DNA of 59,256 nucleotides from a bacterium (GTDB taxonomy: Bacteria > Desulfobacterota > Binatia > DP-6): NCBI GenBank assembly GCA_026129405.1, contig JAHCID010000003.1:1-59256 (forward strand). The letters run 5' to 3'. This document shows, in pieces, positions 25,192 to 33,329 of this stretch. The first letter of the stretch is position 1. The number at the start of each line of letters is the position of its first letter. The notes under the pieces were generated by a model. It did no database searches. It saw only the letters and a list, made by a program, of their open reading frames with translations, and was not told the DNA's origin. Made by a program: the position numbers and the translations under genes.

Positions 25192-26883
25192 ATGCCGACT
25201 TCGCAGGTAGCACCGGAGGCCGCGCCGAACAACGCGCTGCCGGAGATCATCGTCAACGGCCGTCCCCTGCGGGAGGTCACCGACGATGCGCTCGCGGCGC
25301 TCCTCGCCGCGAATGCGCCGCCCTCCCTCTTCTGCCGGTTCGGGCACCTCGCGCGGGTGCGCGCCGACGAGACAAGGCGTCCCTTCGTGGAGCGCATCTC
25401 CGAGCCCGTTCTGCGGCACCGTCTCGAGCGCGTGGCGCAGTTCCTCCGCGTCTCCCAGCGCGGCGCCGCCGTGCCGGTCCCGCCGCCGTTCGAGGTCGTG
25501 CAGGATCTGGTCGCCCTGGGCCGCTGGGACGTGCCCTCGCTTGAGGCCGTCACCACCGTCCCGGTCCTGCGCCGCGACGGCACCGTCGCCAACGCCCCCG
25601 GCTACGATCCTCAGACGCGCCTCGTCTACTGGCCGACGCCGGAGCTGATCGTGCCGGCGATCCCGTCGAAGCCGTTGGCCGCGGAGGTGGCGGCGGCGCG
25701 AGCGCTGATCGACGACCTCCTCGTCGACTTCCCCTTCGTGGACCAGGCGAGCCGCGCGAACATGCTCGCGCTGATCCTGACGCCGATTCTGCGCCCGGCG
25801 ATTTCAGGACCGGTGCCGCTGTGCCTCCTCGACAAGCCGAAGCGGGGCACCGGGGCCAGCCTTCTGGCGCAGCTCGCTGAGGCGATCGCCATCGGCACTG
25901 GCACCGACCTCACCACCGCGCCGCGCGACGACGAGGAGTGGCGGAAGAAGATCACGGCGGCGCTGATCGAGGGCGCGACGATCCTGTTTTTCGACAACGT
26001 GGAGCACGTGCTGTCGAGTCCGAGCCTCGCCGCGGCGCTGACGACGACGGAGTGGTCGGACCGCATTCTCGGCAAGTCGGAGATGGCGAGGGCGCTGCCG
26101 CAACGCGCCACGTGGATGGCCACCGGAAACAACCTGCGCGTGGGCGGCGACCTCGCGCGACGCAGCTACTGGGTCCGCCTCGACGCGCAGCTCGCGCGTC
26201 CGTGGCAGCGCCATGGCTTCCGTCACGCCGACCTCCTCGGCCACGTTCGCAGGCATCGCGGGCAGCTCCTCGCCGCCGTCCTCACGATGGCGCGGGGCTG
26301 GTGGGCTGCCGGGTGTCCGGTCGCGGGCACGCCGACCTTGGGTGGATTTGACGACTGGGTGCGGATCGTCGGCGGCGTCCTTGCGCACGCGGGCATCGAA
26401 GGGTTCCTCGGCAATCTGGACGAGCTCTACGAGCACGTCGATGAGGAAGAGGTCGCCTGGGAAGCGCTCCTCGCGGCGTGGGCAGATATCTATGGCGACC
26501 GCGCCCTGACCGTCGCGGAGGTGCTGCGCGATCTCCGCACGAACCCCTCGCACCCGTTCCACGACCTCCTGCCCGGCGACTTGCTTGACGGGCGCGGGAA
26601 CCTCGACCGCCGGCTCGGCAATGCCCTGTCGAAGCGCGAGCGCGCGGTGTTCGGCGTTCTGCGGATCGAGCGTCACGGGCGCAAGGCGCGGGCGGTGCGA
26701 TGGCGCGTGATCGCGGTGCGGGGTGAGTTTCGTGAGTTGAGTGAGTCTGTCCCGGCCGAGGCCGCCCCCCCTGCGAGTGAGTCTGGTGAGTCGAGTGAGT
26801 CCGTTTCGGCCAAGGGCTCCCCCCCTCGTAGTGAGTCTGGTGAGTCCGGTGAGTCTGTTTCAGCCGATCGTGGGGCCGCATGA
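25192..26883 (+). CDS. Replication ATPase / primase-helicase-like protein
   Basis: 563 residues from ATG 25192. The middle part holds a P-loop-like 'DKPKRGTGASLLAQLAEAI' (about 210-228), Walker B ATILFFDNVEHV (about 262-273), a sensor Asn 'TWMATGNNL' and an Arg in DLARRSYWVRLD, as in phage and plasmid DUF927/SF3-like replication helicases. The Walker A is unusual (KRGTGAS rather than GxxxxGK[ST]), so ATP binding may be altered. Residues about 511-559 are a low-complexity tail of SES/GES repeats encoded by the 54-bp repeats at 26723-26870. It probably starts replication of the excised element. Confidence 0.72.
   Translation: MPTSQVAPEAAPNNALPEIIVNGRPLREVTDDALAALLAANAPPSLFCRFGHLARVRADETRRPFVERISEPVLRHRLERVAQFLRVSQRGAAVPVPPPFEVVQDLVALGRWDVPSLEAVTTVPVLRRDGTVANAPGYDPQTRLVYWPTPELIVPAIPSKPLAAEVAAARALIDDLLVDFPFVDQASRANMLALILTPILRPAISGPVPLCLLDKPKRGTGASLLAQLAEAIAIGTGTDLTTAPRDDEEWRKKITAALIEGATILFFDNVEHVLSSPSLAAALTTTEWSDRILGKSEMARALPQRATWMATGNNLRVGGDLARRSYWVRLDAQLARPWQRHGFRHADLLGHVRRHRGQLLAAVLTMARGWWAAGCPVAGTPTLGGFDDWVRIVGGVLAHAGIEGFLGNLDELYEHVDEEEVAWEALLAAWADIYGDRALTVAEVLRDLRTNPSHPFHDLLPGDLLDGRGNLDRRLGNALSKRERAVFGVLRIERHGRKARAVRWRVIAVRGEFRELSESVPAEAAPPASESGESSESVSAKGSPPRSESGESGESVSADRGAA
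26723..26870 (+). repeat. 54-bp tandem repeat with TGAGT iterons, 2.8 copies
   Basis: Units begin at 26723, 26777 and 26831, each with three GTGAGT-type words followed by a GGCC and poly-C spacer. The period of 54 equals 18 codons, so the frame of the host gene stays open. The same unit occurs inverted and outside genes at 19650-19735, so the sequence seems to be kept for its DNA and not for the Ser/Glu peptide it encodes. Confidence 0.85.
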
Positions 26884-27251
26884 CCGACCTCGAGGCGCTG
26901 AAGGCTGACCCCGGTCGCGTCGACCAGCTCGACGCCGCCGAGCTGCCCGCGGTGCTCGAGCGCGCCAGCGCCGAGCACGCCCGCCTGGCGCTCGTTGAGC
27001 GGCGCATCCTTGCGCGTCTGCGCGTGCCGCCCGTGGTGGCGCTGGCCGGGGACGACGACGACCTCCTCGACGACGAGGCCGTCGGGCGGTTGCTGGCGGT
27101 TCCGGCCTCCCATGTCGGCGACCTGCGGCGCCGGGGGGCGCTCCCGGTCGTGCACGTCGGGAAATACGTCCGGGTCCGGCGGGGCGACGTGCGGAACTTC
27201 GCCCGGGGGGCTTCCCAGGGGTCATGTGCCAATGGCATATCGACGTCATGA
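26880..27251 (+). CDS. Excisionase-like winged-helix protein
   Basis: 123 residues from ATG 26880, overlapping the replication gene stop by 4 nt. The first half is helical; the second half (DDEAVGRLLAVPASHVGDLR, then RRGALPVVHVGKYVRVRRGD) is the standard excisionase/MerR-like helix-turn-helix with wing used by recombination directionality factors. With an integrase 200 nt downstream, a role in excision or in control of the integrase is likely. The C-terminus overlaps the next start by 4 nt. Confidence 0.75.
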   Translation: MTDLEALKADPGRVDQLDAAELPAVLERASAEHARLALVERRILARLRVPPVVALAGDDDDLLDDEAVGRLLAVPASHVGDLRRRGALPVVHVGKYVRVRRGDVRNFARGASQGSCANGISTS

Positions 27252-27439
27252 CTGGGGAGGAGCTGCGGACGATTCGCCACCGGCTCGGGCTCTCACAGCG
27301 GGAGTTCGCACCGCGCGTCGGCCTCACGGCGAACGCGGTGGCGCGCATCGAGCGCGGCGAGCGCGGTGTCTCGCCGATGCTGGCGATCCTCGTGGGCTTC
27401 CTCGCCCCCAAGCCGCGCCCGCGTGGGCGCCGGAGGTGA
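27248..27439 (+). CDS. XRE-family helix-turn-helix regulator
   Basis: 63 residues from ATG 27248, overlapping the stop of the previous gene. 'EELRTIRHRLGLSQREFAPR' followed by VGLTANAVARIERGERGVSP is a standard XRE/Cro HTH; the tail is basic. It is probably a regulator of the element's recombination genes. The integrase starts 4 nt after its stop, so they are one transcript. Confidence 0.8.
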   Translation: MTGEELRTIRHRLGLSQREFAPRVGLTANAVARIERGERGVSPMLAILVGFLAPKPRPRGRRR

Positions 27440-27443
27440 TCGC

Positions 27444-28736
27444 ATGGTGAGGAAGGGCAAGGGCCAACGGCGGAAGCCGTTCAAGGACGAGTGGTACGAC
27501 CGCCAACCGGACGGCACGTTGAAGCGCCGGACCAAGTGGTTCGCGACGAAGCAGGAAGCCGACGACCACGAGGACCAACGCAGGAAGTCTCGGCCGATGG
27601 GGCGCCCGAGCATCGACCCCGGGAGCACGGTTGAGGTCGTCGCGCAGCGGCTCAAGGCGTTGACCGAGCTGCGGCGCGGCAACACGGCGCGGTTCTACGC
27701 GAGCAACCTCGACGCGCACATCCTGCCGCACTTCCGGGGCTGGCCGATGCGCGATGTGGACCGGGGCACGGTGATGGATTTCCTCCTCACGATGCGGAAG
27801 GCGCCCGTGATCCGCGACGGCAAGACGCTGCGTCCCCGGCACGCCGACAGCACGGTGCGCGGCATCCTGGCGACCTTCTCGAAACTCGCGGCCGTCGCCG
27901 TGTCGAGCCAGATCTACCCGGCGAACCCGTTTGCGCGGCTCGGCGCGGAACTTGGGCTCGCGGCGAAGCCGGCGGCCCGCCGCAACGCCGTCAAGAAGAA
28001 GGCCATGACGCGCCCGCAGCTCACGCGCTTCCGCGCGGCCGTCGAGGCGATGGCCCCGCGGCTGGCGCCGCTGTTCCTGCTGCTCGCGCGCACGGGCCTG
28101 CGCATCAACGAAGCGCTCGCGCTGCGGGTCGTGGACCTGGACCTCGACGCCGGCACGCTGCGCGTCGAGCGCGAGAAGGTGAAGGACCACAAGGTGCCGG
28201 GGAAACCCGACGCCTGGACGATCGGCCCCCCGAAGTCGGACCACGGCGTGCGCACGGTGCGGCTGACGCCGCAGCTCGCGACGATCCTGCGGCGCTGGCT
28301 CGAGGTCGACCGCGCGAAGGAAAAGCTGCGTCACGGCTGGCCGGTGACGCCGCCGTGGCTGTTCTACGTCGAGCGCCACCCGGGCACCTACGGCGACGAC
28401 CCGTGCGCGGGCACGTTCGATGACAGCAACGTCCGGCGCGTCATGCGGACGGTCCTGCGCCAGTTGCACGAGGCCGACGTGAAGGCCGGGCTGCCCGTGG
28501 ACGCGCGGTTTCCGCGACACTTCACGCCGCATTGCTTCCGCCACACGTTCGCCAGCTTGTTGCTGTCGGAGGGACAGAAGCCGCTCCAGTGGGTGAAAGA
28601 GCAGCTGGGACACGAGAGCATCAAGCTCACGAGCGACACGTACGGCTCGTGGTTGCCGGCGGTCGACGCCACCGGCAACGACTGCCTCGACGACGACGGC
28701 GCGGAGGCGGTCAGTCACGGTCAGGGCAGAACGTGA
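27444..28736 (+). CDS. Tyrosine-type site-specific integrase
   Basis: 430 residues from ATG 27444 (GGAGG about 7 nt upstream). A basic N-terminus with an arm-binding-like KDEWYDRQPDGTLKRRTKWF region is followed by the core-binding domain and a catalytic domain with all key residues: Arg in 'RTGLRINEAL' (about 217), HCFRH (about 362), 'LGHESIKLTSDTYG' with His and the nucleophile Tyr (about 399). It stands beside the tRNA-Thr end of the element, as expected for an integrase that rebuilds the tRNA. The tail overlaps one putative arm site at 28712-28721. Confidence 0.95.
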   Translation: MVRKGKGQRRKPFKDEWYDRQPDGTLKRRTKWFATKQEADDHEDQRRKSRPMGRPSIDPGSTVEVVAQRLKALTELRRGNTARFYASNLDAHILPHFRGWPMRDVDRGTVMDFLLTMRKAPVIRDGKTLRPRHADSTVRGILATFSKLAAVAVSSQIYPANPFARLGAELGLAAKPAARRNAVKKKAMTRPQLTRFRAAVEAMAPRLAPLFLLLARTGLRINEALALRVVDLDLDAGTLRVEREKVKDHKVPGKPDAWTIGPPKSDHGVRTVRLTPQLATILRRWLEVDRAKEKLRHGWPVTPPWLFYVERHPGTYGDDPCAGTFDDSNVRRVMRTVLRQLHEADVKAGLPVDARFPRHFTPHCFRHTFASLLLSEGQKPLQWVKEQLGHESIKLTSDTYGSWLPAVDATGNDCLDDDGAEAVSHGQGRT

Positions 28737-28796
28737 GGCCAGAAGATCCTGACCGCTCCCCGCTGACGCGGTGTGTTAGTGACTGAACCGTGACTG
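28712..28796. other. Right pair of putative integrase arm sites
   Basis: CAGTCACGGT at 28712-28721 and ACCGTGACTG at 28787-28796, facing each other and 47 nt from the right att repeat. They are the counterparts of the left pair at 18839-18848 and 19085-19094. Confidence 0.5.
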
Positions 28797-28842
28797 AAAG
28801 ATAACTTTGCTAGCAGGCGACGGAGAAAACGTCAGCAATTTC

Positions 28843-28918
<76 letters not shown>

Positions 28919-29054
28919 AGACCGCGCGAGCCGCGTCTCATAGCCGACGGCCCACAGCCGGGCAACCCGCGCAGGGCTCCTTGACGAGGTACACCCCCTT
29001 CGCCATTTCCGGCGCCCAGGTGATCCGACCCAGAGTGCCCCGGAGGCCCCGCGC

Positions 29055-30413
29055 ATGACCCCACCGAGACCCGGCGTCATGACGCCGGCCCAGGCCGAAG
29101 CGTTTCTGCAGGAGCACGACGTCCGCTTCGTCCTCGCGCAGTTCGTCGACATCCACGGCGTCGCGAAGACCAAGGCCGTTCCCGCAAGCCACCTGGGCGA
29201 CGTGCTCGAGGGCGGCGCCGGCTTCGCCGGGTTCGCGGTCTGGGGGCTCGGGCAGGAGCCGCACGATCCCGACTTCATGGCCGTCGGCGATCTCGCCACG
29301 CTCTCCCTCGTGCCGTGGCAGCCGGGGTACGCGCGCATCGTCTGCGACGGGTACGTGAAGGGGCAGCCGTGGCCGCTCGACACGCGGCACATCCTGAAGA
29401 AGCAGATCGCGCGGCTCGCGGAGAAGGGGTGGACGCTCGACTCGGGGATCGAGCCGGAGTTCATGCTGCTGAACCGGCTGCCCGACGGGACCGTCGTCTG
29501 CGCCGACCCGTCCGACGCGCTCGACAAGCCCTGCTACGACTACAAGGGGCTCTTCCGGAGCCGGGCCTTCATCGAGCAGCTCGTCGAGGCGCTCCAGAAG
29601 GTCGGGTTCGACGTCTACCAAGTGGACCACGAGGACGCGAACGGGCAGTTCGAGGTGAACTTCTCGTACTCCGACTGCCTCACGTCCGCCGACCGCATCG
29701 TCTTCTTCCGCATGGCGGCGAGCGAGATCGCGCGGCAGTGTGGTGCCGTCTGCTCGTTCATGCCGAAGCCGTTCAGCGACCGCACCGGCAGCGGACTCCA
29801 TCATCACCTCTCGCTGTCCGACGGGAAGACCGGCAACCTCTTCGCGGACGACGGTGACGAGCGCAACCTTGGTTTGTCGCAGCTCGCCTACCACTTCCTC
29901 GGCGGGCTCCTCGCGCACGCGCCGGCGCTGGCGGCGCTGGTGGCGCCGTCGGTCAACTCCTATAAGCGGCTCGTGGTCGGGCGCAGCTTCTCCGGCGCCA
30001 CCTGGGCGCCGGCCTACATCTCCTACGGCGACAACAACCGCACCTCGATGGTCCGCGTGCCGTACGGGCGGCTCGAGGTCCGGCTCGTCGACTCGAGCGC
30101 CAACCCGTACCTCGCGGCGTCGGCGATCATTGCCGCCGGGCTCGACGGCATCGAGCGCAAGCTCGATCCGGGCGAGCCGCACAACATCAACCACTACCGC
30201 CTGTCGCCCGAGCAACTGCGCGAGCGCGGCGTCGGCGTGCTGCCGCAGACGCTCGCCGAGGCGCTCGACGCGCTCGAGGCGGACGGGCTCTTCGCGCAGC
30301 AGCTCGGCTCCGACTTCCTCTCCGAGTTCGTGACGATCAAGCGGATGGAGTGGGTCGACTACCACCGCCACGTCTCCGACTGGGAGCTGCGGCGGTACCT
30401 GGAGTTCTACTGA
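29055..30413 (+). CDS. gmaS: GlnT / gamma-glutamylmethylamide synthetase-type ligase
   Basis: 452 residues from ATG 29055. Glutamine-synthetase fold: N-terminal beta-grasp ([20 protein letters not shown]), then the catalytic domain with 'GIEPEFMLL', '[12 protein letters not shown]', '[10 protein letters not shown]' and [10 protein letters not shown]. This is the type III (GlnT) branch to which gamma-glutamylmethylamide synthetase belongs. It would join glutamate and methylamine with ATP. Plain glutamine synthesis cannot be excluded from sequence alone; the following mgs and mgd genes make the methylamine role more likely. The stop overlaps the start of the next gene (TGATG). Confidence 0.88.
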   Translation: MTPPRPGVMTPAQAEAFLQEHDVRFVLAQFVDIHGVAKTKAVPASHLGDVLEGGAGFAGFAVWGLGQEPHDPDFMAVGDLATLSLVPWQPGYARIVCDGYVKGQPWPLDTRHILKKQIARLAEKGWTLDSGIEPEFMLLNRLPDGTVVCADPSDALDKPCYDYKGLFRSRAFIEQLVEALQKVGFDVYQVDHEDANGQFEVNFSYSDCLTSADRIVFFRMAASEIARQCGAVCSFMPKPFSDRTGSGLHHHLSLSDGKTGNLFADDGDERNLGLSQLAYHFLGGLLAHAPALAALVAPSVNSYKRLVVGRSFSGATWAPAYISYGDNNRTSMVRVPYGRLEVRLVDSSANPYLAASAIIAAGLDGIERKLDPGEPHNINHYRLSPEQLRERGVGVLPQTLAEALDALEADGLFAQQLGSDFLSEFVTIKRMEWVDYHRHVSDWELRRYLEFY

Positions 30414-31297
30414 TGTGCGGCGTCGTCGGCCTTCTCCTGAAGGACGGCACGCGGCGCGCCGAGCTCGGCCGGCTCGTGACCGGCATGTTCGAGACGATGG
30501 GTGAGCGCGGGCCCGACTCGGGCGGCCTCGCCGTCTTCGGCGAGCCCACGACCGGGGCGCTCCGCCGCTTCAACGTCTTCGCGCCGCGCCGCGACTACCC
30601 GTGGGGCGAGCTCGCGACGGCGCTGGGCGCGTCCGTCGAGGCCATCGAGAACCACGCCGTCGTTTCGCTCGCCGGCACCGCGCCCGACTTCCGCCGCTGG
30701 CTCGCCGAGTACGATCCGACGCTGCACCTCCTGTCGGCCGGACGGCGCATCAACGTCTACAAGGACGTCGGCGCGGCGGGCGCGATCGCGAAGCGCTACC
30801 GGTTCCCGGTGCTCGGCGGCACGCACGCCGTCGGGCACACGCGCATGGCGACGGAGTCGGCCGTGTCGCCGGCGCGCGCGCATCCGTTCACCGCCGGCGA
30901 GGACTTCTGCCTCGTCCACAACGGCTCGCTGTCGAACCCGAACATGCTGCGCCGCAAGCTCGAAGCGGAGGGCGTCGCCTTCGAGACCGACAACGACACC
31001 GAGGCCGCCTGCCGCCTCATCGAGTGGCGGCTCCGCGCCGGCGACTCGCTCGAGCAGGCGCTCGAGGTCGCGTTCCGCGAGCTCGACGGCTTCTACACGC
31101 TCGTCATGGGCACCGGCGACTCGCTGACGCTCGTCCGCGACGCCTTCGCCTGCAAGCCCGCCGTCATCGCGGAGACCGACTCGTGGGTGGCGATCGCGTC
31201 GGAGTTCCGGGCGCTGGCGCATCTGCCCGACGTCGCGTCGGCGAACGTCTTCGAGCCGGAGCCGGAGCGCATCTACACCTGGACGGTCCCGAATTGA
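30413..31297 (+). CDS. mgsA: N-methylglutamate synthase subunit A (class II amidotransferase)
   Basis: 294 residues from ATG 30413. It starts MCGVVGLLL, so Cys2 is the Ntn-type nucleophile after Met removal. Class II glutaminase motifs follow: 'GERGPDSGGL', 'GHTRMATESAVSPARAHPF' and 'LVHNGSLSNPNML'. It would release the amine from gamma-glutamylmethylamide or glutamine and pass it to the synthase subunit MgsC. It is homologous to GlxB. Translation is coupled to gmaS upstream and mgsB downstream. Confidence 0.9.
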   Translation: MCGVVGLLLKDGTRRAELGRLVTGMFETMGERGPDSGGLAVFGEPTTGALRRFNVFAPRRDYPWGELATALGASVEAIENHAVVSLAGTAPDFRRWLAEYDPTLHLLSAGRRINVYKDVGAAGAIAKRYRFPVLGGTHAVGHTRMATESAVSPARAHPFTAGEDFCLVHNGSLSNPNMLRRKLEAEGVAFETDNDTEAACRLIEWRLRAGDSLEQALEVAFRELDGFYTLVMGTGDSLTLVRDAFACKPAVIAETDSWVAIASEFRALAHLPDVASANVFEPEPERIYTWTVPN

Positions 31298-31968
31298 CGG
31301 TCCTCGATCTCGAGCAGCTCTCGGTCCGGGAGATCAACTACGCCCTCCATCATCGGGACTCGATGGAGTCCGTCACGCTCGTGAACCCCGGCGGCGCGCA
31401 CAACCTGGCCGTCGGGCTCGACTGGCCCGGCGAGGTCGAGATCCGCGGCCACGCCGGCTACTTCGTCGGCGGGATGAACAAGCAGGCGACGATCACCGTC
31501 CACGGCAGCGTGGCGTCGAGCGTCGCCGAGAACATGATGTCGGGCCTCGTGCGCGTGCGCGGCAACGCCTCGCAGTGCGCGGGGGCGTCGATGCACGGCG
31601 GGCTCCTCGTCGTCGAGGGCGACGCCGCGGCCCGCTGCGGCATCTCGCTGAAGGGCGGCGACGTCGTGGTCGGCGGGCGCGTCGGGCACGCGAGCGGCTT
31701 CATGGCGCAGGCGGGGCGCATCGTCGTCTGCGGCGACGCCGGCGCGAGCCTCGGCGACTCGCTCTACGAGGCGGTCATCTACGTCGGCGGCGGCATCAAG
31801 AGCCTCGGTGCCGACGCGCAGGAAGAGGAGATGACCGAGGCGGACGTCGTCGTCGTGCGCGCGCTCCTCGCGAAGGCCGGCCTGGCCGAAGACCCCGCGC
31901 GGTTCCGCCGCGTCGCCTCCGCGCGCACGCTGTATCACTGGAACGCCGACGCGCAGCAGGAGTACTGA
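31294..31968 (+). CDS. mgsB: N-methylglutamate synthase subunit B (GltB C-terminal-like)
   Basis: 224 residues. The likely start is TTG 31294, overlapping the mgsA stop (TTGA); no ATG or GTG fits before the conserved region. The body is a right-handed beta-helix of the glutamate synthase alpha-C type, with repeated Gly-rich turns (GYFVGGMNKQATITVHGSVA, GGDVVVGGRVGHASGFMAQA, GGGIKSLGADAQ). It is a structural partner of MgsA and MgsC, homologous to GlxC. The rare TTG start probably keeps translation coupled to mgsA. Confidence 0.88.
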   Translation: MTVLDLEQLSVREINYALHHRDSMESVTLVNPGGAHNLAVGLDWPGEVEIRGHAGYFVGGMNKQATITVHGSVASSVAENMMSGLVRVRGNASQCAGASMHGGLLVVEGDAAARCGISLKGGDVVVGGRVGHASGFMAQAGRIVVCGDAGASLGDSLYEAVIYVGGGIKSLGADAQEEEMTEADVVVVRALLAKAGLAEDPARFRRVASARTLYHWNADAQQEY

Positions 31969-31973
31969 GCGAC

Positions 31974-33329
31974 GTGGCGATCCGGCGCGAGGAGAACAGC
32001 CTCTACGGCCCGGACGTGCTGGCCTACATCCAGCGCGCCGCCGAGCACGGCGTCTACGACATCCGCGGCCTCGGCGCGAAGCGCCGCGTCCCGCACTTCG
32101 ACGACCTCGTCTTCCTGACGGCGTCGATGTCACGCTATCCGCTCGAGGGCTACCGCGAGCGCTGCACGACGAAGACGGTGCTCGGCACACGCCACGCGAA
32201 GAAGCCCATCGAGCTCGCGATCCCGATCACCGTCGCCGGCATGAGCTTCGGCGCGCTGTCGGCGCGCTCGAAGGAGGCCATCGGGCGCGCGGCGACGGCC
32301 GTCGGCACGTCGACCACCACCGGCGACGGCGGCATGACGCCTGAAGAACGCGAGTCGTCGAAGACGCTCGTCTACCAGTGCCTGCCGTCGCGCTACGGCT
32401 TCAACCCCGACGACCTCCGCAAGGCCGACGCCATCGAGGTCGTCGTGGGGCAGGGCGCCAAGCCCGGCGGCGGCGGCATGCTGCTCGGGCAGAAGATCAC
32501 CGAGCGCGTCGCCGCCATGCGCACGCTGCCCGCCGGCATCGACCAGCGCTCGGCGTGCCGCCATCCCGACTGGACGGGGCCCGACGACCTCGCGATCAAG
32601 ATCGTCGAGCTGCGCGAGATCACCGACTGGCAGGTGCCGATCTACGTGAAGATCGGCGCGTCGCGCGTCTTCAACGACGTGAAGCTGGCGGTGAAGTCGG
32701 GCGCCGACGTGGTCGTCGTCGACGGCATGCAGGGCGGCACCGCGGCGACGCAGCAGGTGTTCATCGAGCACGCCGGCATCCCGACGCTGCCCGCCGTGCG
32801 TCAGGCCGTCGAGGCGCTCGAGGAGATGGGCGTCTACGGCGAGGTGCAGCTGGTCGTCTCGGGAGGCATTCGCACCGGGGCCGACGTCGCGAAGGCGCTG
32901 GCGCTCGGGGCCGACGCGGTGTCGATCGGGCAGGGCGTGCTGATGGCGCTCGGCTGCAACGCGCCGAGGCCGCTCGACGGGGGGACGCACGAAGACGTGA
33001 GCGCCGACTACGCGAAGCTCGGCACGGAGCCCGGCTACTGCCACCACTGCCAGAGCGGCCGCTGCCCGGTCGGCGTGACGACGCAGGACCCGTCACTCGA
33101 GCTGCGGCTGGAGCCTACGGAAGGCGCGCGGGCCCTGCGCAACTACCTCAACGTCCTCACCATGGAGCTGACGACGCTCGCGCGCGCCTGCGGCAAGTCG
33201 AACGTGCACCATCTCGAACGCGAGGACCTCGTGGCGCTGACCGTCGAGGCCGCGGCGATGGCGGGCGTGCCGCTCGCGGGCACGAGCTGGATCCCCGGAC
33301 GCCGCAGCTCGGAGCCCGGCGGCTGGTGA
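31974..33329 (+). CDS. mgsC: N-methylglutamate synthase subunit C (FMN/Fe-S synthase)
   Basis: 451 residues from GTG 31974. Glutamate synthase FMN-binding domain: 'AGMSFGALSARSKEAIGRAA', 'TGDGGMTPEE', 'GQGAKPGGGGMLLG' and 'VVVDGMQGGTAATQ'. The Cys motif GYCHHCQSGRCPVGVTTQ is the 3Fe-4S cluster site. It should reduce and couple the methylamino group to a keto acid, giving N-methylglutamate. It is homologous to GlxD. It overlaps mgdA by 4 nt (GTGA), linking synthase and dehydrogenase genes in one transcript. Confidence 0.92.
   Translation: MAIRREENSLYGPDVLAYIQRAAEHGVYDIRGLGAKRRVPHFDDLVFLTASMSRYPLEGYRERCTTKTVLGTRHAKKPIELAIPITVAGMSFGALSARSKEAIGRAATAVGTSTTTGDGGMTPEERESSKTLVYQCLPSRYGFNPDDLRKADAIEVVVGQGAKPGGGGMLLGQKITERVAAMRTLPAGIDQRSACRHPDWTGPDDLAIKIVELREITDWQVPIYVKIGASRVFNDVKLAVKSGADVVVVDGMQGGTAATQQVFIEHAGIPTLPAVRQAVEALEEMGVYGEVQLVVSGGIRTGADVAKALALGADAVSIGQGVLMALGCNAPRPLDGGTHEDVSADYAKLGTEPGYCHHCQSGRCPVGVTTQDPSLELRLEPTEGARALRNYLNVLTMELTTLARACGKSNVHHLEREDLVALTVEAAAMAGVPLAGTSWIPGRRSSEPGGW

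Noticed and set aside
26723..26870. CRISPR array
   Set aside because: Units are directly tandem with no unique spacers, and a third of each unit is degenerate; it is a tandem repeat inside a gene.
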